A DNA stretch of 64,000 bases from Seonamhaeicola aphaedonensis (GCF_003386195.1 NZ_QRDX01000001.1:1-64000), one strand, 5' to 3'. Positions 25,175 to 34,134 are shown, numbered from the stretch's first letter. Notes: a model not told the origin generated them from the sequence alone. A program made the numbers and translations.

Positions 25175-26278
25175 TTACTTTTTAATGTTTTCAATAAATT
25201 GATCGAACAAATATGATGAATCATGAGGTCCAGGACTTGCCTCTGGATGATACTGTACAGAGAATACATTTTTATTCTTCATTGCTAATCCTGCTAAGGT
25301 ATTGTCATTTAAGTGAACATGTGTCACTTCTAAATCTGGATGAGCTTCTGCTTCGTCTCGGTTTACAGCAAATCCATGATTTTGAGAAGTAATTTCGCCT
25401 TTACCAGTTATTAGATTCTTTACAGGATGATTGATCCCTCTATGTCCATTATACATTTTGTAAGTAGACACACCATTAGCAATAGCAATTACTTGATGCC
25501 CTAAACAAATACCAAACAACGGTAAGTTTCGTTTTATAACTTCTCTAGCCACCGTTTGGGCTTCAACTAAAGGCTCCGGATCTCCTGGTCCGTTTGATAA
25601 GAAATAACCATCTGGATTAAAGGCTTCTAAATCTTCAAACGTAGAGTTATATGGAAAAACCTTTATATAACAATCTCTGCTGGCTATGTTTCTTAAAATA
25701 TTTTTCTTTATACCTATGTCTAAGGCGGCTACTTTGTAAGTTGCATTCTTATTTCCAAAATAGTAAGGCTCTTTTGTTGATACTTTCGAGGCTAACTCCA
25801 AACCTTCCATGCTTGGTACTTCTGCCAATTGCTTTTTTAAACCTTCAATATCATTAACTTCAGTGCTTATAACCGCATTCATTGCACCATGTTCTCTTAT
25901 ATAACTTACAAGAGCTCTGGTATCAACATCTGAAACTGCAAATAGATTGTTTTTATTTAAAAATTCCTCCAGTGAGCTATCAGCGGCATCACGTGAGTAA
26001 TCATAACTGAAGTTTTTAACAATTAAGCCAGCAATTTTTATTGAATCTGATTCTACTTCATCTTCATTAGTTCCATAATTACCAATATGTGCATTGGTAG
26101 CTACCATTAACTGACCAAAATATGATGGATCGGTGAAAATCTCCTGATAACCTGTCATTCCGGTATTAAAACATACTTCTCCAAATGCTGTTCCTTGTTT
26201 ATTACCTACTGCTTTTCCATAAAAAATGGTACCGTCTGCTAAAATAACTACGGCATCTTGTTTTTTTTGATATTTCAT
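25175..26278 (-). CDS. carA: Carbamoyl-phosphate synthase small subunit
   Basis: This glutaminase subunit feeds ammonia to CarB for carbamoyl phosphate, used in arginine and pyrimidine synthesis. The N-terminal domain has FGEVCFNTGMTGYQEIFTDP and the class-I amidotransferase domain has SNGPGDPEP, the nucleophile Cys in GICLGHQVIA and the catalytic His in QYHPEASPGP. Length 367 aa is normal. carB is not adjacent. The gene begins just behind the terminator of the ribosomal operon, so it has its own promoter, which could not be pinned down. Confidence 0.97.
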   Translation of the reverse strand: MKYQKKQDAVVILADGTIFYGKAVGNKQGTAFGEVCFNTGMTGYQEIFTDPSYFGQLMVATNAHIGNYGTNEDEVESDSIKIAGLIVKNFSYDYSRDAADSSLEEFLNKNNLFAVSDVDTRALVSYIREHGAMNAVISTEVNDIEGLKKQLAEVPSMEGLELASKVSTKEPYYFGNKNATYKVAALDIGIKKNILRNIASRDCYIKVFPYNSTFEDLEAFNPDGYFLSNGPGDPEPLVEAQTVAREVIKRNLPLFGICLGHQVIAIANGVSTYKMYNGHRGINHPVKNLITGKGEITSQNHGFAVNRDEAEAHPDLEVTHVHLNDNTLAGLAMKNKNVFSVQYHPEASPGPHDSSYLFDQFIENIKK

Positions 26279-26327
26279 CTTAATTTTTATGAGATTCCCC
26301 TAGCGGGAAAAAGTTTTACAAAAATTC

Positions 26328-26361
26328 AAAAAAAAAGGATAAACTAAAAATAGTTTATCCT
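26328..26361 (-). terminator. Terminator of the ribosomal super-operon (after rplQ)
   Basis: An 11-bp perfect stem (26336-26346 AGGATAAACTA with 26351-26361) around AAAA is followed on the minus strand by a run of T (plus-strand A run 26328-26336). It lies 26 bp past the rplQ stop. Confidence 0.9.
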
Positions 26362-26386
26362 TAATATATTAAATGCTTATTAACAT

Positions 26387-26866
26387 TTATTCTTCCTCTT
26401 CTTTAGTTGCTGTATCTTCAACTACAGGAGCCGCTGCAGCCGGTTTGCTACCACCTCTTCTACTTCTTCTTGTAGATTTCTTCTTAGGCTTATCTGCATT
26501 ATAAATTTCGTTGTAATCTACTAACTCAATCATTGCCATATCAGCATTATCTCCTAAACGATTACCTAGCTTAATGATTCTAGTATAACCACCTGGTCTG
26601 TCACCAACTTTAACAGCTACTTCTCTAAATAACTCTGTTACTGCATCTTTTTGTCTTAACTTACTAAAAACAATACGTCTGTTATGAGTAGTATCTTCTT
26701 TAGATTTAGTTACTAATGGTTCAACAAATTGTTTTAAAGCTTTAGCTTTTGCAACCGTAGTATTAATACGCTTGTGTTCTATTAAAGAACAAGCCATATT
26801 AGCTAACATTGATTTTCTGTGAGCAGTTTTTCTACCTAAATGGTTGATTTTTTTTCCGTGTCTCAT
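26387..26866 (-). CDS. rplQ: 50S ribosomal protein L17
   Basis: The L17 core is plain: [20 protein letters not shown] at the N-terminus and the [18 protein letters not shown] motif near residue 90. The protein is 159 aa, longer than the 127 aa of E. coli, because of a tail with a basic [12 protein letters not shown] stretch, an Ala/Pro/Val piece and an acidic EEEE end. Such tails are common in Bacteroidota L17. It is the last gene of the super-operon, behind rpoA with a 118-bp spacer that holds a REP-like element. Confidence 0.97.
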   Translation of the reverse strand: MRHGKKINHLGRKTAHRKSMLANMACSLIEHKRINTTVAKAKALKQFVEPLVTKSKEDTTHNRRIVFSKLRQKDAVTELFREVAVKVGDRPGGYTRIIKLGNRLGDNADMAMIELVDYNEIYNADKPKKKSTRRSRRGGSKPAAAAPVVEDTATKEEEE

Positions 26867-26945
26867 GACTTTTGTTTTATCATCTTGCTACCAAACCACA
26901 TAAACGTGGGAGCAAAATATGATTAATTAATATAGTTTAAAAATA

Positions 26946-26969
26946 GACTCCTACCTTCGCAGGAATGAC
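26946..26969. repeat. REP-like palindromic element in the rpoA-rplQ spacer
   Basis: The minus strand reads GTCATTCCTGCGAAGG followed by TAGGAGTC. It can form a short imperfect hairpin around the centre, TCCTGC against GTAGGA with one mismatch. The sequence resembles the GTCATTCCTGCG type of small dispersed repeat seen in many bacterial intergenic regions. Only one copy is visible here. Confidence 0.4.
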
Positions 26970-26984
26970 AAAAACCAACTATTT

Positions 26985-27977
26985 CTAATCTTTGTCTAAT
27001 TTATATTTGCTTAAATCCATTCCAAAACTCAGCCCTTTAACGTTTACAAGCTCTTCCAACTCTGTTAAAGACTTTTTACCAAAGTTTCTGAATTTCATTA
27101 AGTCATTTTTATTGAATGATACCAAGTCTCCTAACGTATCTACTTCTGCAGCCTTTAAACAGTTGAGCGCACGTACAGATAAATCCATATCGATTAACTT
27201 AGTTTTAAGCAACTGACGCATGTGTAAAGACTCTTCATCGTATGTTTCAGTTTGTGCAATTTCATCAGCCTCCAAAGTTATTCTTTCATCAGAGAACAAC
27301 ATAAAGTGATGAATTAACGTTTTTGCAGCCTCTGTTAAAGCATCTTGAGGTGTGATAGAACCATCGGTCAAGATTTCAAAAACTAATTTTTCGTAATCTG
27401 TTTTTTGCTCAACACGATAATTTTCAATGCTATACTTAACATTTTTGATTGGTGTATAAACAGAATCTGTAAAAATAGTTCCTACTGGAGCCGCAGCCTT
27501 TTTATTTTCTTCTGCAGGCACGTAACCTCTACCCTTTTCAATTGTAATTTCTAAGTTGAAATTTACTTTAGGATCTAAGTTACAGATTACCAACTCTGTG
27601 TTTAAAACCTGAAAACCAGAAATAAACTTTTGGAAATCTCCAGCGGTAATTCTCTCTTGACCAGAAATTGAAATTGAAACAGACTCGTTATCAATATCGT
27701 CTATTTGCCTTTTAAAACGTACTTGTTTTAAATTTAAAATAATTTCTGTAACATCTTCAACTACACCAGGAATTGTAGAAAACTCGTGGTCTACGCCTTC
27801 AATTCTTACAGAAGTAATTGCAAAACCCTCTAAGGAAGAAAGTAATACTCTCCTAAGAGCATTACCGACTGTTAATCCGTAACCAGGTTCTAAAGGACGA
27901 AATTCGAATTTCCCTTCAAAATCTGTGGAATCAATCATGATTACTTTGTCGGGCTTTTGAAAACTAAAAACTGCCAT
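26985..27977 (-). CDS. rpoA: DNA-directed RNA polymerase subunit alpha
   Basis: The alpha subunit nucleates RNA polymerase assembly and contacts regulators. The N-terminal domain (about residues 1-235) contains [21 protein letters not shown] and [20 protein letters not shown]. The C-terminal domain (about 250-320) contains [21 protein letters not shown] and [13 protein letters not shown]. Length 330 aa equals the usual size. It lies between rpsD and rplQ, the conserved alpha-operon order. Confidence 0.98.
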   Translation of the reverse strand: MAVFSFQKPDKVIMIDSTDFEGKFEFRPLEPGYGLTVGNALRRVLLSSLEGFAITSVRIEGVDHEFSTIPGVVEDVTEIILNLKQVRFKRQIDDIDNESVSISISGQERITAGDFQKFISGFQVLNTELVICNLDPKVNFNLEITIEKGRGYVPAEENKKAAAPVGTIFTDSVYTPIKNVKYSIENYRVEQKTDYEKLVFEILTDGSITPQDALTEAAKTLIHHFMLFSDERITLEADEIAQTETYDEESLHMRQLLKTKLIDMDLSVRALNCLKAAEVDTLGDLVSFNKNDLMKFRNFGKKSLTELEELVNVKGLSFGMDLSKYKLDKD

Positions 27978-28074
27978 ATTTTTTCTTCGTTTTAATTGTT
28001 ATTTAGTTGCGCGGTCTATGAGTTTGAAGAAGGACAAATAAACCCTTTGGCTAAATACCAATGTTGTTAATTTA

Positions 28075-28680
28075 TTATTTAGAGTATAATTCGACGATGA
28101 ATTGCTCGTTGATATTTTCTGGAATTTGAATTCTAGCAGGAACAGACACATAAGTTCCTTCTTTAGTTTCATTATTCCAAGTAATCCACTCATAAACTTG
28201 AGATGTGTTTGAAAGTGAATTTTGAATAACTTCTAAAGATTTAGATTTTTCTCTTACACCTACAACGTCTCCAGCCTTTAGTTGGTAAGAAGGAATGTTA
28301 ACCACATCTCCATTTACAGTAATGTGTCTGTGAGAAACCAATTGTCGTGCGCCACTTCTCGAAGGTGCCATTCCCATTCTATAAACTACGTTATCTAAGC
28401 GAGACTCACATAACTGCAACAACACCTCACCGGTAATACCTTGAGCAGCTCTTGCTTTTTTGAACAATCCTCTAAACTGACGCTCCAATATACCATAAGT
28501 ATATTTAGCTTTTTGTTTTTCAGCTAATTGAATTGCGTACTCAGACTTTTTACCACGGCGTCTGTTGTTTCCGTGTTGACCTGGAGGATAATTTCTTTTT
28601 TCAAAAGACTTATCTTCTCCAAAAATAGCTTCACCAAATTTTCTAGCTATTTTAGTTTTAGGACCAGTATATCTTGCCAT
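28075..28680 (-). CDS. rpsD: 30S ribosomal protein S4
   Basis: S4 is a primary 16S rRNA-binding assembly protein. The N-terminus [17 protein letters not shown] and the S4 RNA-binding domain (about residues 95-155; [20 protein letters not shown] then [13 protein letters not shown]) are typical. 201 aa, normal. In many bacteria S4 represses its own operon by binding a leader RNA. Here the gene is separated from rpsK by 183 bp holding two terminator-like hairpins, an exact -7 box and a foldable leader, so it may start a separately controlled rpsD-rpoA-rplQ unit. Confidence 0.98.
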   Translation of the reverse strand: MARYTGPKTKIARKFGEAIFGEDKSFEKRNYPPGQHGNNRRRGKKSEYAIQLAEKQKAKYTYGILERQFRGLFKKARAAQGITGEVLLQLCESRLDNVVYRMGMAPSRSGARQLVSHRHITVNGDVVNIPSYQLKAGDVVGVREKSKSLEVIQNSLSNTSQVYEWITWNNETKEGTYVSVPARIQIPENINEQFIVELYSK

Positions 28681-28785
28681 TTTAAATTGTTTTAAGAGTG
28701 GTTATGAATTAAGGTCTTAATCTTATCCTTCGATAACCGTTTTATCTCTTGTTGATACTTGTTTTAATTAAATTTTTTCAGTTTG
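28681..28785 (-). promoter_or_regulatory. Foldable leader upstream of rpsD (possible S4 target)
   Basis: In the minus-strand RNA GGUUAU (complement of 28733-28738) can pair with AUAACC (complement of 28700-28705), enclosing a second AUUAA/UUAAU stem around 28707-28721. The leader follows a promoter-like -7 box at 28786-28793. Autogenous control by S4 is an inference from gene position; no S4-binding consensus is claimed. Confidence 0.3.
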
Positions 28786-28793
28786 CAAATTTA
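28786..28793 (-). promoter_or_regulatory. Candidate internal promoter (-7) for rpsD-rpoA-rplQ
   Basis: The minus strand reads TAAATTTG, an exact -7 match, placed immediately after the terminator hairpin 28797-28837. A TTG 23 bp upstream overlaps the hairpin loop; the spacing is at the long end of the range. Confidence 0.4.
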
Positions 28794-28796
28794 TGC

Positions 28797-28837
28797 AAAA
28801 AATTAATATCATCTGACAATCAGATAATATTAATTTT
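28797..28837 (-). terminator. Internal terminator or attenuator between rpsK and rpsD
   Basis: A 17-bp stem with a single C-A mismatch (28799-28816 with 28820-28837, CAA loop on plus) is followed on the minus strand by six T. A second weaker hairpin, AATCACT/AGTGATT with a 4-nt loop (28848-28865), overlaps the rpsK stop codon and is followed by TTTAT. Together they should reduce read-through from the upstream part of the operon. Confidence 0.65.
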
Positions 28838-28863
28838 AACTTATAAAAATCACTTTTTAGTGA

Positions 28864-29253
28864 TTAAACTCTTCTTCTTTTAGGAGGTCTACATCCATTG
28901 TGCGGCAATGGAGTAACATCAATAATTTCAGTCACCTCAATACCTGCATTATGAATAGAACGAATAGCAGACTCTCTACCATTACCGGGACCTTTCACAT
29001 ATACTTTTACTTTTTTTAATCCTGCTTCTTGTGCTACATTAGCAGCATCTTCAGCAGCCAATTGAGCCGCATAAGGTGTGTTTTTCTTAGATCCTCTAAA
29101 ACCCATTTTACCAGCAGATGACCATGAAATAACATCACCTTTTTTGTTGGTAAGAGATATAATAATGTTATTGAAAGAAGCTGTAATGTGTGCTTCTCCT
29201 ATAGAGTCAACAATAACTTTACGTTTTTTTGTACTTGTTTTTGTCTTTGCCAT
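28864..29253 (-). CDS. rpsK: 30S ribosomal protein S11
   Basis: S11 lines the platform of the small subunit near the mRNA exit. Diagnostic motifs: [53 protein letters not shown] and the C-terminal [15 protein letters not shown]. 129 aa, as in E. coli. The 110-bp spacer to rpsM carries one copy of a 76-bp direct repeat; the downstream spacer carries terminator-like hairpins. Confidence 0.98.
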   Translation of the reverse strand: MAKTKTSTKKRKVIVDSIGEAHITASFNNIIISLTNKKGDVISWSSAGKMGFRGSKKNTPYAAQLAAEDAANVAQEAGLKKVKVYVKGPGNGRESAIRSIHNAGIEVTEIIDVTPLPHNGCRPPKRRRV

Positions 29254-29260
29254 ATTTCTT

Positions 29261-29336
29261 TAGTTTCTAGCTGTTAGCTTTTAGTTGTTAGAATCCTAAA
29301 CATTGCTATTTCAAACAGATTCATCTAACGTCTAAA
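29261..29336. repeat. 76-bp direct repeat, copy 1 (rpsM-rpsK spacer)
   Basis: This segment matches 29741-29816 at 75 of 76 positions and continues with one indel and a substitution to about 29347. It begins with four or five heptamers of the form TAGnnnn (29261-29295). The reading strand of the operon is minus. The repeat fills most of the spacer and has no coding potential. Confidence 0.95.
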
Positions 29337-29363
29337 TACTAATGACTAATATCTTGTTATTAA

Positions 29364-29732
29364 TTACGCTTTTTTCTTGTTAGCAACTGTTTTTCTTCTA
29401 CCTTTTCTGGTTCTAGAGTTGTTTTTTGTACGTTGTCCTCTTAATGGTAAACCAGCTCTGTGACGAATACCTCTAAAACATCCAATATCCATTAAACGTT
29501 TAATGTTTAATTGAGTTTCAGAACGTAACTCGCCTTCGATAGTGTAAGCTGCTATAGCTTCACGAATACCGCTAATTTGATCATCGTCCCAATCTTGAAC
29601 TTTGATGTCTTCGTCAACCTTAGCAGTTGCTAAAATTTCTTGCGCTCTACTTTTACCTACTCCGTAGATATACGTTAAAGCAATTACTCCTCTTTTGTGT
29701 TTTGGTATGTCTACACCTGCAATTCTTGCCAT
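29364..29732 (-). CDS. rpsM: 30S ribosomal protein S13
   Basis: S13 sits in the head of the small subunit and contacts the large subunit and P-site tRNA. Motifs: [32 protein letters not shown] (helix-two-turn-helix) and the basic tail [20 protein letters not shown]. 122 aa, normal. It is flanked on both sides by near-identical 76-bp direct repeats (29261-29336 and 29741-29816), an unusual arrangement for an essential gene. Confidence 0.98.
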   Translation of the reverse strand: MARIAGVDIPKHKRGVIALTYIYGVGKSRAQEILATAKVDEDIKVQDWDDDQISGIREAIAAYTIEGELRSETQLNIKRLMDIGCFRGIRHRAGLPLRGQRTKNNSRTRKGRRKTVANKKKA

Positions 29733-29740
29733 ATTGTTTT

Positions 29741-29816
29741 TAGTTTCTAGTTGTTAGCTTTTAGTTGTTAGAATCCTAAACATTGCTATTTCAAACAGAT
29801 TCATCTAACGTCTAAA
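29741..29816. repeat. 76-bp direct repeat, copy 2 (rpmJ-rpsM spacer)
   Basis: Matches 29261-29336 with a single difference (T at 29751 against C at 29271). It starts nine bases upstream of the rpsM start codon in gene sense and reaches almost to the rpmJ stop codon. The same heptamer run TAGnnnn opens it (29741-29775). Confidence 0.95.
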
Positions 29817-29833
29817 AAACTAATGACTTTTAA

Positions 29834-29950
29834 TTAACCTTGTCTTTGTTTAAATCTAGGATTCTTTTTGTTTATAACGTAAAGTCTTCCTTTTCTACGC
29901 ACAATTTTACAATCTGCGCTTCTTTTTTTAACTGATGCTCTTACTTTCAT
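29834..29950 (-). CDS. rpmJ: 50S ribosomal protein L36
   Basis: This 38-codon gene reads [20 protein letters not shown] and ends NPRFKQRQG, the L36 pattern at the usual length. Of the four zinc ligands of zinc-binding L36 only Cys14 remains; positions 11, 27 and 33 are Ser, Asn and Phe, so it is the zinc-free form. It lies between infA and rpsM, its normal place. The spacer to infA contains two heptanucleotide repeat arrays. Confidence 0.96.
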   Translation of the reverse strand: MKVRASVKKRSADCKIVRRKGRLYVINKKNPRFKQRQG

Positions 29951-29960
29951 CTTTTATAGT

Positions 29961-29988
29961 TTTAAGCTTTAAGCTTTAAGCCTTAAGC
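29961..29988. repeat. Heptanucleotide tandem array TTTAAGC x4
   Basis: Four 7-bp units (TTTAAGC three times, then CTTAAGC) stand head to tail directly upstream of rpmJ. Each unit contains TTAAGC, so the array is also partly self-complementary. Confidence 0.85.
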
Positions 29989-30002
29989 AAAAAGTTGAAA
30001 AC

Positions 30003-30030
30003 TTTTAACTTTTAACTCTTAACTTTTAAC
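30003..30030. repeat. Heptanucleotide tandem array TTTTAAC x4
   Basis: Four 7-bp units (TTTTAAC, TTTTAAC, TCTTAAC, TTTTAAC) lie between infA and the TTTAAGC array. The period equals that of the neighbouring array and of the TAGnnnn run in the 76-bp repeats, though the unit sequences differ. Confidence 0.85.
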
Positions 30031-30037
30031 TAAGTTT

Positions 30038-30253
30038 TTAATATCTATAAGTTATACGAGCCTTAGTTAAATCATAAGGACTCATTTCTAATTTTACTTT
30101 ATCTCCTGGTAACAGCTTTATATAATGCATACGCATTTTACCAGAAATATGTGCTGTCACAACGTGACCATTTTCTAATTCAACACGAAACATGGCATTA
30201 GATAATGCTTCTATAATTGTTCCGTCTTGCTCTATTGCTGCTTGTTTTGCCAT
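30038..30253 (-). CDS. infA: Translation initiation factor IF-1
   Basis: IF-1 occupies the ribosomal A site during initiation. The 71-aa OB-fold protein has [40 protein letters not shown] and the C-terminal [12 protein letters not shown]. It begins 10 bp after secY and precedes rpmJ, the standard order. Confidence 0.97.
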   Translation of the reverse strand: MAKQAAIEQDGTIIEALSNAMFRVELENGHVVTAHISGKMRMHYIKLLPGDKVKLEMSPYDLTKARITYRY

Positions 30254-30263
30254 AGTATAATAA

Positions 30264-31607
30264 TTAAGCTATTGCTTTTCTATTTTTACCCGTTTTCATC
30301 AAGCCATCATAATGTCTGTTCAGCAAGTAAGCATTTATCTGCTGCATAGTATCAATTGCAACTCCTACCATAATCAATAGTGATGTTCCTCCAAAAAATA
30401 ATGCCCAACCTTGACCTACATCCATAAGCTTAACAATAAATGCTGGAAATACAGCTATTAAAGCTAAGAAAACAGAACCAGGTAATGTTATTTGAGACAT
30501 TATTTTATCTAAATACTCTGCTGTTTCAGAACCTGGACGAATTCCAGGAATAAAACCACCACTTCGCTTTAAATCATCGGCCATTTTATTTGTAGGTACC
30601 GTGATAGCTGTATAGAAATAGGTGAATACAATAATTAACAGAGCAAACACCAAGTTATACCAAAATCCGAAAATATCTGAAAAATTAGTTTGTAACCAAG
30701 CCCCAGCTCCTGTATCTTTTAACCATGAAGAACCACCAATAACTCCTGGAACAAACATGATAGCTTGTGCAAATATAATTGGCATTACCCCTGAAGCATT
30801 AAGCTTTAATGGTATGTATTGTCTAGATCCACCTGCGGCAGCTCTTTCATAACCACCAGAAGCCGTTCTTCTCGCGTATTGTACTGCAATCTTCCTAACG
30901 GCCATTACCAACATAATAGACGCTAAAATGATTACAAACCAAATTACAAGTTCAAAAAGAATAAGCATAACATTGTTGCCTTCCATTCTTGTTGCTGCAT
31001 TTTGCACAAAAGACTGAGGTAAGGTAGCAATGATACCTACCATAATTAATAATGAAATACCATTACCTATTCCTTTATCTGTTATTTTTTCACCAAGCCA
31101 CATAGCAAAAATACAGCCTGTAACCAATATACTTATAGATGAAAAATAGAAAATTGGCCCTGACAATAAATATGCACTTTGAGGCACTCCTAAACTAGGT
31201 AAACTAGCTAAATAGGCTGGCGATTGGAACAAACAAATAGCTATGGTTAACCAACGCGTAATTTGAGTGATTTTCTTTTGACCACTAGCACCTTCTTTTT
31301 GCAGTTTTTGCAAATAAGGAATTGCAATACCCATTAATTGTACAACAATAGAAGCAGAAATGTAGGGCATGATACCTAATGCAAATACCGATGCTCTGGA
31401 TAGCGCACCACCTGTAAAAGCAGCAAGTAATCCTAGGATACCTTCATCAGTACTATCAGCCAACCCTTGTAATTGATCAGGATCAATACCAGGTAATGTA
31501 ACAACGGTACCAAAACGATAAACTAATAACAGACCCAACGTTAAGACGATTCTGTTTCTCAGCTCCTCTATTTTCCAAACATTTTTTATTGATTCTATAA
31601 ATTTCAT
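30264..31607 (-). CDS. secY: Protein translocase subunit SecY
   Basis: SecY forms the membrane channel for protein export and insertion. About ten transmembrane helices are evident; motifs include [20 protein letters not shown] at the N-terminus, the plug-region [20 protein letters not shown] and the C-terminal loop [22 protein letters not shown]. Length 447 aa is normal. It sits between rplO and infA; adk and map, which follow secY in many other bacteria, are absent here. Confidence 0.98.
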   Translation of the reverse strand: MKFIESIKNVWKIEELRNRIVLTLGLLLVYRFGTVVTLPGIDPDQLQGLADSTDEGILGLLAAFTGGALSRASVFALGIMPYISASIVVQLMGIAIPYLQKLQKEGASGQKKITQITRWLTIAICLFQSPAYLASLPSLGVPQSAYLLSGPIFYFSSISILVTGCIFAMWLGEKITDKGIGNGISLLIMVGIIATLPQSFVQNAATRMEGNNVMLILFELVIWFVIILASIMLVMAVRKIAVQYARRTASGGYERAAAGGSRQYIPLKLNASGVMPIIFAQAIMFVPGVIGGSSWLKDTGAGAWLQTNFSDIFGFWYNLVFALLIIVFTYFYTAITVPTNKMADDLKRSGGFIPGIRPGSETAEYLDKIMSQITLPGSVFLALIAVFPAFIVKLMDVGQGWALFFGGTSLLIMVGVAIDTMQQINAYLLNRHYDGLMKTGKNRKAIA

Positions 31608-31622
31608 ACTGTTAATAAGGTC

Positions 31623-32075
31623 TTATAATGTTACAGCTTCTCCTCCAGCAGCTTCTATAGCAGCTTTTGCTGAAGCAGTAAACTTGTGAGCAGATACTTT
31701 TAATTTAGCCTTTAATTCACCTCTACCTAAAATCTTAACTAAATCGTTTTTACCAGCTAATCTGTTAGATAAAATAACGTCTAAATCTACTGTATCTTTA
31801 ATCTTCTTATCATCAACCAATTGCTGCAACGTATCTAAATTAATACCTTGATATTCAACGCGATTGATGTTTTTAAAACCAAATTTAGGAACACGTCTTT
31901 GAAGTGGCATTTGACCTCCTTCAAATCCTAATTTTTTAGAATAACCAGAACGCGACTTGGCTCCTTTGTGACCACGTGTAGCAGTACCTCCTTTACCAGA
32001 ACCTTGTCCGCGACCTACACGTTTTCCTTGGTTTTTTACTGAACCTTCTGCAGGTTGTAAATTACTTAAATCCAT
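31623..32075 (-). CDS. rplO: 50S ribosomal protein L15
   Basis: L15 is a late-assembly protein of the large subunit. The glycine-rich N-terminal part (KRVGRGQGSGKGGTATRGHKG) and the GFEGGQMPLQRRVPKFGF motif identify it; the C-terminal part ends with KAAIEAAGGEAVTL. 150 aa, normal. It lies 15 bp after rpmD and 15 bp before secY. Confidence 0.98.
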   Translation of the reverse strand: MDLSNLQPAEGSVKNQGKRVGRGQGSGKGGTATRGHKGAKSRSGYSKKLGFEGGQMPLQRRVPKFGFKNINRVEYQGINLDTLQQLVDDKKIKDTVDLDVILSNRLAGKNDLVKILGRGELKAKLKVSAHKFTASAKAAIEAAGGEAVTL

Positions 32076-32089
32076 TTCAGTTTATATTT

Positions 32090-32269
32090 TTAAGCTTCCT
32101 CAACAGAAACTAAATGTGAAACTTTAGCTACCATACCCAAAATGTTTGGTGTAGCTTCATGCTCTTTTACTTGACCAATCTTTTTAAGACCTAAAGACTC
32201 AAGAATTCTTTTTTGTCTTTGCGTACGATTGATTGCGCTTTTAACTTTTGTTACTTTAATCTTTGCCAT
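32090..32269 (-). CDS. rpmD: 50S ribosomal protein L30
   Basis: The 59-codon frame starts MAKIKVTKVKSAINRTQRQK and ends VSHLVSVEEA. The L30 motifs are LESLGLKKIGQ and the NILGMVAKVSHLV end. Its size equals that of the E. coli protein. It sits 11 bp after rpsE and 14 bp before rplO, in the expected position of the spc operon. Confidence 0.96.
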   Translation of the reverse strand: MAKIKVTKVKSAINRTQRQKRILESLGLKKIGQVKEHEATPNILGMVAKVSHLVSVEEA

Positions 32270-32280
32270 TTCTGTCTATA

Positions 32281-32805
32281 TTAAGCGTTAAAAACTTTTT
32301 CAAGTGAAATACCTCTATCTTTAGCAATAGTGTTAGCATCTCTTAATTGCAATAAAGCATCAAATGTAGCTTTTACAACATTGTGAGGGTTTGAAGATCC
32401 TTGAGATTTTGAAAGTACATCGTGTACTCCAACAGCCTCAAGAACAGTTCTTACTGCACCACCTGCTATAACCCCTGTACCAGGAGCAGCAGGAATAATG
32501 TTTACTCTAGCTCCACCATATTTACCTTTTTGCTCATGCGGTAATGTTCCTTTTCTAATAGGAATACGTACTAGGTTTTTCTTAGCATCTTCAACGGCTT
32601 TAGCAATGGCGCTAGCAACGTCTTTAGATTTTCCTAAACCTTGCCCTACAACACCAGCCTCATCTCCAACTACAACGATAGCTGAGAAACCAAAAGCTCT
32701 ACCTCCTTTAGTTACTTTTGTAACCCTTTGCACACCAACTAAACGATCTTTTAGATCTAATCCACCTGGTTTTACTAATTCTGCGCTTTTATAATTTTGA
32801 TACAT
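32281..32805 (-). CDS. rpsE: 30S ribosomal protein S5
   Basis: S5 contributes to decoding accuracy. Diagnostic stretches are [39 protein letters not shown] and [21 protein letters not shown]. 174 aa, close to normal. It begins 6 bp after rplR and precedes rpmD by 11 bp. Confidence 0.98.
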   Translation of the reverse strand: MYQNYKSAELVKPGGLDLKDRLVGVQRVTKVTKGGRAFGFSAIVVVGDEAGVVGQGLGKSKDVASAIAKAVEDAKKNLVRIPIRKGTLPHEQKGKYGGARVNIIPAAPGTGVIAGGAVRTVLEAVGVHDVLSKSQGSSNPHNVVKATFDALLQLRDANTIAKDRGISLEKVFNA

Positions 32806-32811
32806 AATTTC

Positions 32812-33168
32812 TTAAAATTTTAATCCAGCTTCTCTAGCACCTTCAGCTAATGATTTAACTCTACCATGATATAAATAGCCACCTCTATCAAAAGCAATGG
32901 TCTCAACACCTGCTTTTAAAGCTTTTTCTGCAACAGCCTTGCCTACCAATTTAGCAGCCTCGGTCTTGTTTACTTTAGCAGAATCTATATCTTTATCTCT
33001 TGAAGATGCAGCGCTAATAGTTTTACCAGAAACGTCATCTATAATTTGAGCGTAAATTTCTTTATTACTTCTAAAAACAGCTAATCTAGGTTTTACCTCT
33101 GTACCAGAAACTACCTTACGGATTCTGTTTTTTATTCTTTGTCTTCTTTGGTTCTTTGTTAATGCCAT
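32812..33168 (-). CDS. rplR: 50S ribosomal protein L18
   Basis: L18 binds 5S rRNA with L5 and L25-type proteins. Motifs: [38 protein letters not shown] and the C-terminal [20 protein letters not shown]. 118 aa, normal. It lies 10 bp after rplF and 6 bp before rpsE. Confidence 0.98.
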   Translation of the reverse strand: MALTKNQRRQRIKNRIRKVVSGTEVKPRLAVFRSNKEIYAQIIDDVSGKTISAASSRDKDIDSAKVNKTEAAKLVGKAVAEKALKAGVETIAFDRGGYLYHGRVKSLAEGAREAGLKF

Positions 33169-33178
33169 AACTTAATTA

Positions 33179-33721
33179 TTAAGCTGATTTACCTGCTTTT
33201 CTTCTAATTTCTTCACCAACAAACTTGATACCCTTACCTTTGTATGGTTCTGGTTTTCTAAAACCACGAATCTTTGCAGCTACTTGACCAACAAGTTGTT
33301 TATCATGAGAAGTTAACTTTACTATAGGGTTTTTACCTTTTTCACTTACGGTTTCAACCTTAACTTCAGGAGCTAAGTCTAAAATAATATTATGTGAAAA
33401 ACCTAAAGCCAAATCAAGTTTTTGACCTTGATTACTGGCTCTGTAACCTACACCTACCAACTCTAATTCTTTAGTAAATCCTTTAGATACACCTTCAATC
33501 ATATTGTTTACAAGTGACCTGTAAAGACCATGCTTTGCTTTAAAGTCTTTAGAATCATCTGAACGTGATACAACCACGTTACCTTCTTCAACTTTAACAT
33601 TAACAGTATCAAACTCTTGAGTTAACTCTCCTAGTTTACCTTTTACGGCAATTACGTTATCTTTTACTTCTACAGTAACTCCTTCTGGAATTGCTATTGG
33701 GTTATTTCCTATTCTACTCAT
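33179..33721 (-). CDS. rplF: 50S ribosomal protein L6
   Basis: The start at 33721 (MSRIGNNPIAIPEGVTVEV) matches the family N-terminus and gives 180 aa; a frame extending to 33751 would overlap the end of rpsH and is rejected. The C-terminal GFRKPEPYKGKGIKFVGEEI and RRKAGKSA motifs are conserved. L6 sits near the factor-binding site of the large subunit. It follows rpsH by 14 bp. Confidence 0.97.
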   Translation of the reverse strand: MSRIGNNPIAIPEGVTVEVKDNVIAVKGKLGELTQEFDTVNVKVEEGNVVVSRSDDSKDFKAKHGLYRSLVNNMIEGVSKGFTKELELVGVGYRASNQGQKLDLALGFSHNIILDLAPEVKVETVSEKGKNPIVKLTSHDKQLVGQVAAKIRGFRKPEPYKGKGIKFVGEEIRRKAGKSA

Positions 33722-33735
33722 CGCTTTCTCCCTTT

Positions 33736-34134
33736 TTAGTAAACGTAACACAATACTTCACCACCTACGTTATCTCTTTTGGCTTGTTTACCTGTCATTA
33801 CTCCATGAGAAGTAGAAACAATAGCAACACCAAGACCATTAAGAATTCTAGGTAATTCTTTAGCACCGGCATACTTACGTAAACCTGGTTTACTTATTCT
33901 TTGAATTTTCTTAATAACAGGCTCTTTAGTTACACTGTTGTATTTAAGTGCAATTTTAATAGTACCCTGTGCTGTAGAATCATCAAATTTGTAACTTAAA
34001 ATATATCCTTGTTCGAATAATATTTTAGTTATGTCTTTCTTTAAATTAGAAGCAGGAATTTCAACCACTCTGTGGCCAGCACGCACTGCGTTTCTAATTC
34101 TTGTTAAATAATCCGCAATTGGATCTGTGTACAT
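33736..34134 (-). CDS. rpsH: 30S ribosomal protein S8
   Basis: S8 is a primary 16S-binding protein of the platform and, in E. coli, the repressor of the spc operon. Motifs are MYTDPIADYLTRIRNAVRAG, ISKPGLRKYAGAKELPRILN and the C-terminal VSTSHGVMTGKQAKRDNVGG. 132 aa, normal. The 72-bp spacer behind rpsN shows no obvious leader structure. Confidence 0.98.
   Translation of the reverse strand: MYTDPIADYLTRIRNAVRAGHRVVEIPASNLKKDITKILFEQGYILSYKFDDSTAQGTIKIALKYNSVTKEPVIKKIQRISKPGLRKYAGAKELPRILNGLGVAIVSTSHGVMTGKQAKRDNVGGEVLCYVY

Noticed and set aside
26992-27216. Plus-strand open frames inside the ribosomal super-operon and enolase
   Set aside because: They are shadows of highly biased coding sequence on the minus strand, without promoter or family resemblance.
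33722-33751. N-terminal extension of rplF
   Set aside because: It overlaps the rpsH end and the family N-terminus MSRIGNNP starts at 33721.
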